From contig RPFO01000076.1 of assembly GCA_009746045.1 (NCBI GenBank), forward strand, positions 3,813,920 through 3,877,919: a stretch of 64,000 nucleotides of DNA, read 5' to 3'. This stretch comes from Mesostigma viride (Eukaryota; Streptophyta; Mesostigmatophyceae; Mesostigmatales; Mesostigmataceae). Position 1 is the first letter of the stretch. Each line of letters starts with the position of its first letter. The translations under genes and the position numbers were made by a program. Under the pieces are notes generated by a model. The model saw only the letters and a list, made by a program, of their open reading frames with translations, did not search any database and was not told the origin of the DNA. This document shows, piece after piece, positions 57,365 to 64,000 of the stretch.

Positions 57365-59235
57365 ATGAGGTCATCAACCAAGGGCTCCTGCCCCTGGCAC
57401 ACTTGCACACGCTTAACCGTCCTGGTTACTGCACGTGATAGGTGAGTGGTCCTGAAATTAATCAGTGGGACCTGACCAGCCCCTTCCTTAGTCAGGAGAG
57501 AGGACGTGATCACTACCCCATCCTGGCATAGGAAATTCTGCCCCAGAAGAGCAGGTCCTTGATAGCCCTCCAAGACACAAAAAGCAGTGTCCTGTCCAAG
57601 GATAGGAATGAATACCTCACCCAGTACCTTCACGTGTACCCCGCCACTGAAGTCAGACACAAACTGATAGCTGGGTTCAGACATGCTGTACCCTGCTGCA
57701 GCCCTGGTCCCAATGATGGAAACCTGAGAATTAGTGTCTACCTCTAAGGCAGTGTCCAGCCCCAGATTGCCATGCCACCTGAGCTTGGCTACCTTGGGCT
57801 GCTTCTTGGCCCTTTGTAGAGCCCCAATCAATCCAGCCAAACTTGTCCCCCTGGGCTTGGTTAGTGCCTTGGGCTTGACAGTTGACTCCCCAGCTGTTGA
57901 CCTTGCAGCCTGTTCAACAAGTACCTCTGCAACCTGGCCAGGGCTGACAGATTCCCCTGCAACAGATGTGGTCGTTGCGTCAGTGATGTCACCTGGGACC
58001 TGAAAATCCTGCAGATCCTGTGAGCCTTGTGCCTGACTGCCCTCATTCATCAGGTTAGGCTTGACATATGACCAACTCAGCCGGTGTACATGCTTTGGTT
58101 CGTCCTCCATGCTGACCAAGCATGCGTGGCTAGCTTCATCAACCTGGGTAACCACCCCAGGACTCCAGCTACCACGTTTGCCATAAAGGCTAGGTTCCTT
58201 CCAAGCTAGGACCTTCTGACCCACTTGTGGCTCCAGCATCTTCCAACCCCGGTCCTTCTCCCTCAGCTTGGCAAAGGTGACATGTGCAGCATGTTTCCAG
58301 CCCTCCAGCACATGTGGTGGGCACAGGCCATGATATAGACCCATTGGGCTGACAGCAACTCCATCATAGTAGAAGTTAACCCTGCTGTTCAGCTGCTGCT
58401 CCACGTTCCTCAGCCATGCACTCCTGACAAGTGCAGGTGCAGACAAGGGTACCCAGTCTTCAGAGATGATCAATTTCTTGACCTCCTGGATTGCCCTCTC
58501 GATAGCACCCTGCTGCCCATGAGCCTCCCTAGGTGTAACCAGCAACTCAGGAAGGGTAGGATCACCCTTGAGATGCTGAAACTGCATGTCCACCTGGATC
58601 CTTGTGGTAGGAAACTTGGCTCTTACATTCTGCAGGGCAGCCAGCAAGTACCTGTTCTTCATAGAAGGTAAATGCTCCAGCACCTTGTATTTCGTGTACC
58701 TGTCCACGCACACCAACAGTTGCATGCCCCTGATGTGTTGGATATCACACTGCAGATCACCAATGCTCTGAGGTAGAGCTTTGGCATGTGATTTCCTGGG
58801 CTTGTTGGAGGACAACTGGCACTTACACCGTGAGGCAGCTTGCTGACACGCCTTAAGAAGGGGTGCCCTGCCCATACGGAAGGCAAAGTTGTTTGACAGA
58901 GAAGTGGCATGCCCAAACATGTTGTGGATTCGGGCACCCAACTCCTGGTACACAGAGGAAGCAGTCCCTGGCACAGTCAGGACTGTGCTGTCAGGTTGTC
59001 CAGCATCACCATGCTGACTTCCATCCTGTTCTGACTCAGAGCCTGAGTCACCCTGCTCATGCCCAACACCTGGACCGCCAGCAGGGACCACATGCATACC
59101 ACCAGAGGCCTTCACACCCCTCTGTGGTTGTACATTGGTTTCTCTCAAAATGAGAGGTCCACCCTCGTGCCCAGCACGAGGATGCATGGGGTCAGACATT
59201 CTTACAGCTGCACCAGCTGTCAAGGACGTCTTCAT
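57277..59235 (-). CDS. E2 integrase with downstream aspartic-protease-like domain
   Basis: One 652-codon frame. The integrase zinc region reads ARIHNMFGHATSLSNN then KACQQAASRCKCQ. The core shows LLVCVDRYTKYKVLEHL, TRIQVDMQFQHLKGD and QQGAIERAIQEVKKL as Asp, Asp and Glu boxes, then VNFYYDGVAVSPMGLYHG and a C-terminal barrel (VGQKVLAWKEPSLYGKRGSW). After a linker comes ALEVDTNSQVSIIG (Asp at 57738-57736), VLGEVFIPILGQDTAF and GPALLGQNFLCQDGVVI: a retropepsin-like pair with DTN in place of DTG. In standard copia polyproteins the protease precedes integrase. The first ATG (59235) is used for the coordinate; expression may instead follow from gag by shifting. Confidence 0.8.
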   Translation of the reverse strand: MKTSLTAGAAVRMSDPMHPRAGHEGGPLILRETNVQPQRGVKASGGMHVVPAGGPGVGHEQGDSGSESEQDGSQHGDAGQPDSTVLTVPGTASSVYQELGARIHNMFGHATSLSNNFAFRMGRAPLLKACQQAASRCKCQLSSNKPRKSHAKALPQSIGDLQCDIQHIRGMQLLVCVDRYTKYKVLEHLPSMKNRYLLAALQNVRAKFPTTRIQVDMQFQHLKGDPTLPELLVTPREAHGQQGAIERAIQEVKKLIISEDWVPLSAPALVRSAWLRNVEQQLNSRVNFYYDGVAVSPMGLYHGLCPPHVLEGWKHAAHVTFAKLREKDRGWKMLEPQVGQKVLAWKEPSLYGKRGSWSPGVVTQVDEASHACLVSMEDEPKHVHRLSWSYVKPNLMNEGSQAQGSQDLQDFQVPGDITDATTTSVAGESVSPGQVAEVLVEQAARSTAGESTVKPKALTKPRGTSLAGLIGALQRAKKQPKVAKLRWHGNLGLDTALEVDTNSQVSIIGTRAAAGYSMSEPSYQFVSDFSGGVHVKVLGEVFIPILGQDTAFCVLEGYQGPALLGQNFLCQDGVVITSSLLTKEGAGQVPLINFRTTHLSRAVTRTVKRVQVCQGQEPLVDDLICQLLVIQAVWALVLTHLLDTALSTTKAW

Positions 59236-59377
59236 AGGAACCTGTACCTCTCCAGGTGACCTGGGGCCACCTGAACCTGGAGATCACCCTCTTGTTGCCC
59301 AGATATAAAATCTGCATTGGAGCACCTGGCCTCCCCCTTGGGTGAATTAAGGTGTGTAGGGGTTGCCTCAGACAGTC

Positions 59378-60488
59378 ACTGCTCCTTGTTGTCTTCTTGC
59401 TGACTGCCCTTTGAAGGCTGGCCTGCCTGGGACTTGTTGTTGTTCTTCTTGTTGTTGTTGTTATTCTTGTTGCTGCCCTGGCCCTGGGACTTCTTGAAGC
59501 TGGGACACTCCTTCTTGATGTGCCCCCACCCCTTGCACAGGTAGCATTGTATCTTGACTTGCCCTGGCCACTGCCCCCGTTGTCAGACGCGTTGCCCTGC
59601 TTGGGCTGACCACCCACCCGCCTGAACACCGACTTGGAGTGTGACCTCCTGTCAGAATCAGGTGAATGATCTCCCTTGCGCTTGTGATGGTTGCCCCTAC
59701 GCCCTCCTTGGCTTCGGTCAGCCTCAGACGTCTTGGAGCCACCCTGGGTACGCCCACCTGCCTGGGTAGCCTTCACTGCTGGCACTCCACCCTCAAACAG
59801 CTCCTCTGCCTCGAGTGCTTGTTTGATTATGACCTTGTAGGCCTTGAGGGTTGAGTGTGGGGCACACATGACCTTTAAAGAGCCACGTGTCGCCTTATCC
59901 AGCCCAGAAACCTTGAGCCAGTTGGTCAGGGCTATGTTATCAGCGACATTAAAGCCGTGAGCCCTGCCCTCCTCAACCATTTTACAATAGTTAAGGAAGT
60001 TCTGGATCAGGTCCCCCTTGACCTCCCACCCTGGTATTTATCCTGCCAATGGATGCCGACCTTCTTGCGTTGGTCTTCCAGCAGCTCCTTCAGCTCAGCC
60101 ACGTACAGTGCCCAGGCCTTATTGGCCTTCTTGCACTCCCTGGTCAGGTCCTTAATCTGGTCAGTACACTTGCCAAAAGTGCTACTTCCTATCCAGATTT
60201 GATAGTAATTTGTACCACCGTACAAGCTAGGGAACCCTTCCAATCCTCCACAAACTCTTCAGCCTGCTTAGGCTTGGAGTCTGAGGTTACAGGCTGCAGC
60301 TGATTGACAATTAAAAGACCCTGTGTGGTGAGATCAAAGCCATGAACAGCTTGTGCATTATTATTATTGTGAGGAAGGTTGGTAATCTCTCCGGTAACCC
60401 CCACGTCATCTACGTGAGCGGTTCCACTACCAGCACCACCATTATTCCCACTGGCTGGGGCACCTTTGCTACGGCGCCCGTCTGCCAT
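59378..60488 (-). pseudogene. E2 gag with CCHC zinc knuckle
   Basis: The ATG at 60488 starts MADGRRSKGAPASGNN. After shifts, the capsid-like part reads TNYYQIWIGSSTFGKCTDQI and KANKAWALYVAELKELLEDQ, then VADNIALTNWLKVSGLDKA and TLKAYKVIIKQALEAEELFE. A basic Gly/Ser/Arg region precedes the knuckle IQCYLCKGWGHIKKECPSF (C-x2-C-x4-H-x4-C, about 59560-59510) and an Asn/Lys-rich tail with a TGA stop near 59377. Shifts lie near 60220, 60010 and 59580. Confidence 0.75.
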
Positions 60489-60690
60489 TCTGCACTACAA
60501 GCTATTCAAAGAACACCTTAGCAAAGCAGCAGAAAATATGTACAAAATTTGTCGCCACTGCCGCCTGCGCCGGTGTCGCTGCCGCCCCCGCGAATTGCCG
60601 CCGAAAATTCGACAAAAATGTCGACGAGCACTGGAGAAAAATTGGCCGACTAGTAGTCAAGGCCCCGGAAGTCGCAGTACTCGTATAAAC

Positions 60691-61359
60691 TCAGGATCCT
60701 CCATATCCGGCGTGTGTGCCGGACCTGCACCGGTATGTATTAAAACCGGTGTGCTTCCCGTCGCGAAGTTGCGCGCGCCGACGCGCGACGAGGCGCAGAG
60801 GATGAGTAAAAATGGAAAATTCCCACCCTGCGGGAATCCACTCTCGCAGAGATGCGAGAAAAGCCACCAGGTTAATAAGAACCTGGCGTTCGCGACTGCG
60901 TACGCCGCGTGTGAGCAGCGACAGCAACGCGAGATCCTGAAACAAATTTGTCGACACCGCCGGCGCGCCCCCCGTGCGTAGCGATGCCCAGTTTTGTAAG
61001 TTTCTCTGGTAACCGGTGAGCGAAGAGATGGCGTTATCCAACTCCTCGATGGCAGTGGTGACCTCGTTCACCGACCGCAAACCTCCCCGCACCTGGACCG
61101 TAAACTGCGATAAAATGTTGCGAATCTGGTCCAACAGTGCGCGTATAGCCGGCACCAGTGCTGGCAAATCGGGGTCCTCGGGGTTATCCCCGAGCAATGG
61201 AAGAACTGCGCGCTGCCGACGATGAAGTTCGTCGAGCGAGATCGTGACTTCGTCGAGCAATTGCTGCCACGACGGCGCAGTCGGTCTTGACGGAGGACCA
61301 GCCGGCGGAGCGGCTATTTCCTCATCGGCGGGAATCCGGAATTCTTCAGAATTTGGCAT
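60691..61359 (-). CDS. E2 leader frame, 222 residues
   Basis: The ATG at 61359 is 25 bases after the 5' LTR and starts MPNSEEFRIPADEEIAAPP. The middle is helical (WQQLLDEVTISLDELHRRQR; VPAIRALLDQIRNILSQFTV; NEVTTAIEELDNAISSLTGY) and the end is Arg-rich. Its position matches the gag start of E1. It may be the gag N-terminus, separated from 60488 by decay, or a distinct first gene. No family recognised. Confidence 0.5.
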   Translation of the reverse strand: MPNSEEFRIPADEEIAAPPAGPPSRPTAPSWQQLLDEVTISLDELHRRQRAVLPLLGDNPEDPDLPALVPAIRALLDQIRNILSQFTVQVRGGLRSVNEVTTAIEELDNAISSLTGYQRNLQNWASLRTGGAPAVSTNLFQDLALLSLLTRGVRSRERQVLINLVAFLASLREWIPAGWEFSIFTHPLRLVARRRAQLRDGKHTGFNTYRCRSGTHAGYGGS

Positions 61360-61383
61360 CTTTTTAACGAGGCGTGTAATACG

Positions 61384-61999
61384 AGTTGTAAGCGTGAGAA
61401 TGCCACGAATTCCGCCATGGTTCTTGCAGGAAGTTGCCTTTATTAATAACAGGAAACACAGACGTAAGTCACGTCACTTCCAAGACTGCACGCAGCACAG
61501 ACGACAGGGTCGCAGTGCCAAGAGAACGTGCACGCAAGAACTAGCGTCCCGGTGCGACCAAGTCACACATATAGGTTGTTAGGGACGCGTCCAAGTAATC
61601 AGCTGCACTGTCACAGCCGAACTGTCAATCAATTGATTACACAGACTCTGGCACGCCTTTGGCGCGCAGATCTATCAATTGTCCATACGGCTAGTCCTGT
61701 GGACCTATCCGTACACTACTCAGCATCAATTGTCTCATAGGTCCTGGCGCGCTACAGTGCGCCTACCTATCAATTGACCATCAAGTCCTGTACAAGTCCT
61801 GTCAACGTCCTGCGGACTATCAAAGTGACACTTGTACATCCTGTGTCCGTACGCGCCCACAGTGGCGCGCCGGGTACTGTCGGCACAGCCTAGGAAACGT
61901 CATAACTTTTACGTTCCTTAACCAAATGAGGCGTTCAAGGTGCCGTTGGAAAGAGCGTAACAATCTCTATCCATCTAACGTAAATCCTTTACGTTAACT
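61384..61999 (-). repeat. E2 5' LTR
   Basis: 616 bases, partner of 54187-54802, differing at about six positions (for example TAATCAGCTG for TATTCAGCTG, and GCGCGCAGAT for GCGCGGAGAT). On the minus strand it is followed by CGTATTACACGCC, which does not match a common tRNA primer site. Confidence 0.95.
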
Positions 62000-62918
62000 A
62001 ATCCAAGTCCCTACTTCTGGCCATCTGCCTGTGCACAAACTGCACCATCCCCATGGAGTCTGTTTTTAGAAGAGTGGTAACCTGAAGTGGCCAAGGGGTG
62101 TTAGAAGTCATCTGATGAAGCAACTCCTTCAGATAAAGGCTTGTGTGAATGCCTTCACAAATAGCCCTGCATTCTGCCACATCACTGCTGACAGCCACCC
62201 GTTTGTGCAGGCGACTAAACCAGCTCACCAAACTCCCCAGGCCTTCCTGTCTGAGCACAAAGAGCCCTGCAGCCCTGCCTCTGACCTTGGAGACCTGCCT
62301 GCTGTCCATTGAGCTATCCACATACAGCTCCATGCAAATGGGTTGTGATAAATCCACTGCAGACAACAGAATGCCAGATGAAGCCCTGACCTGATCAGCC
62401 ACCTTGGCAGACCCTAGCTCCACCAGCATGTCACCAGGCAACCTGGCTATGACCATAAGGTCTGGCCTGGAAATGCCTGCCACCCAAGCAACCATGCCCC
62501 TCACCATGGGACACAGTGCCTGTGTGATGACTGGAGGAAGCTTGCTAATGAGGGTCTCTTGATAATCATTGCCCCCCACCAGCAGCATACGCCACTCCCC
62601 CCTCTTCTTCACCAGTGTGGCCTCCATGCCCACAAACAGCAGAGGCTCATTCTCCACCTGCCATTGCTCCCTACCCAGAGGAAACTTGGACTTAATGATG
62701 GAGATCAGCTCCTTAAGCCACGACGTGGGAGCTATCAGATGTAGGTCATCCCCGTGCAGCGAAGCATACACTGGTAGGCCTTCCCATTGCCCCAGAAACA
62801 GACAGGGGTCTACAGGAGAGACCTTCAAGTTGCAATGCTCCTTCAGGAAACGGTTTAAAGTCTCCCTCCAGATTATTGGACTTGACCTCAGGCCCTCCAG
62901 GCCCTTGAGGATTTTAAC
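62000..62918 (-). pseudogene. E2b RT and RNase H, right part, truncated
   Basis: Resumes E2b exactly after the E2 insertion (AATCC at 62000-62004). It carries RNase H up to RDLD and RT back to ILKGLEGLRSSPIIWRETLN, open without the shift seen in E2, and with LHGDD at 62756-62745. The copy ends at about 62918, where TTGAGGATTTTAA meets unrelated sequence; the frame runs on by chance to 63083. The rest of pol, gag and the 5' LTR are missing. Confidence 0.9.
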
Positions 62919-64000
62919 CATGGTCCGCCGATGCGGTCCATTTGGACCACAACTCACGTAACGTAAATGTAACGCGTAATTCCGTGACCTGCGACGTAAG
63001 TGACGTAACGTAAATATGTCCGGCCGGTCGGGGCAGACCCAACGTGAATGAAAATGCTTAGGTTGGGTAGGTAATTGCGCCATAGCCCAGTAAATACCAC
63101 CACTTTCTTGCAGGCAGTCACGTGACTTTTGCTAACATTTTTTACCGTTGCGCGCGCGCATAGCGAGATATGGCTGTCAGCGTGCCATTTTTTGGCAATT
63201 TAGGGTTCCGCAGCTTGAAATTGGTCAGATGATGACCCCTGAACGATGATGCATTATTTTGGTACGTCAAGAATGATCAGATTTATGCTGTTGAGGAAAT
63301 ACGCAGTGGCTATTACCTCTGTCTTGGTAGTCACTGTCAGACGAGACTTCCCGTTTGGTATCGCCTGTTTCCTTTGGTTCTTGGGAGTTTCCGTCTGCCT
63401 GGGCCTCCCGCGTCTTTACGAAAGTCCGCTGCGCCATTTGCTGGGAACGTGGAAGCGTTAGACGTCATCTTTGCACATATCTTCAACATGGTAATGATGA
63501 CGGATGCATGGATAGAGCGGCTATGGCCGCCTCTCCCACTAGTAGCTGCATAAGTGACGTATGAGCATGCCGGCCAGCGGAACCCGGCCAGGTCATGATC
63601 GAGGCAGGTACGGCAATGCATTTGCACGTTGTTTGCAGGGCAACTCGTACGTTCTTACATGTCTTTTGATGAGTAGGATAGTGGTTACTGCAACAGCTTT
63701 CCATGCCTGCTCTAGGAGGGGTATTAGCCATTATGGTGCATAATTTGTGGCACTTCTTTGGGGGATATCGTTCAGTGATGGCAAGTTGGCGTCATGTTTG
63801 GATTCCAGCAGGTTTGGCACTCTATTGTGGTCATTTATATTGCATAATTGTATAGCATGGCATAGTTGGCTGTTTGCGCGTGCGTAAGCCACACATGTAC
63901 ACGCGTGCATTATACATGTCAAATGGGGTATCCGGGTGGTTTGACCGAAGGAAAGCACCATTCTATTAACCGTGGAACTCCAGGGTAACCAGACTCTTTA
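62919..64000. other. no gene seen; end repeat
   Basis: Starts with ACGTAACGTAAATG-type words repeated near 62955-63020. No protein-like frame follows. The last 40 bases, 63961-64000, are the reverse complement of 4189-4228, so a dispersed repeat probably runs out of the window. Confidence 0.5.

Larger units (their letters stand above)
54187..61999 (-). mobile_element. complete copia-like element E2, nested in its own family
   Basis: A minus-strand, 7,813-bp element with 616-bp LTRs at both ends and the 5-bp duplication AATCC at 54182-54186 and 62000-62004. It inserted in the RNase H region of E2b. Order on the minus strand: leader frame, gag with one CCHC knuckle, integrase, protease-like domain, reverse transcriptase, RNase H, 3' untranslated region, polypurine tract. 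The LTRs differ at about six positions. Frameshifts occur in gag (near 60220, 60010 and 59580) and pol (near 57355 and 56505). Confidence 0.95.

Overview
This is a eukaryotic nuclear window, most likely from a green alga. The reasons are spliceosomal introns with GT..AG borders, a plant/alga-style mitotic cyclin B, a PHD finger gene, Ty1/copia, Ty3/gypsy and LINE retroelements, a DUF7869-type protein and many microsatellites. The lineage is an inference; no rRNA, tRNA or organelle marker is present. Ordinary genes are sparse and most of the 64 kb is nested transposable elements and their debris.

Region by region. 1-3.1 kb: a 49-bp tandem repeat, then exons of an AlkB-like 2OG-Fe(II) oxygenase. 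3.2-6.9 kb: a patchwork of shuffled noncoding repeats. 7.2-8.1 kb: a frameshifted PHD-finger gene on the minus strand. 8.2-13.5 kb: a decayed gypsy chromovirus (minus) with a candidate 3' LTR, a polypurine tract, a broken integrase with a chromodomain-like end, and two extra reading frames between integrase and LTR. 13.5-15.9 kb: dispersed repeat and pyrimidine-rich minisatellite.

15,909-32,546: a copia-like element (E1) with two 521-bp LTRs and a 5-bp target duplication. Its gag is split by an 8.9-kb DNA transposon (16,811-25,717) with 32-bp terminal inverted repeats and a 3-bp duplication (GGA); removing the insert and one GGA restores the gag frame exactly. The transposon holds two divergent, intron-containing, apparently intact genes. 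One encodes a DUF7869-like protein ending in a Tudor-like region and acidic tail, the other an unfamiliar 730-residue protein. A perfect 153-bp-arm palindrome lies between them and shares a short motif with the transposon ends. This is the strongest candidate for an undescribed system.

32.5-52.4 kb: LINE fragments, microsatellites and dispersed repeats around one intact host gene, cyclin B (40,442-42,118, minus). 52,459-62,918: a second copia-like family (E2); a complete 7.8-kb copy (54,187-61,999) sits inside the RNase H region of an older copy of the same family. E1 and E2 share an unusual layout: an aspartic-protease-like domain lies between integrase and reverse transcriptase rather than before integrase, the catalytic RT box reads HGDD rather than YVDD, LTRs begin AGTT and end AACT, and no standard tRNA primer site follows the 5' LTR. 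62.9-64 kb: unassigned sequence whose last 40 bases are an inverted copy of 4,189-4,228.
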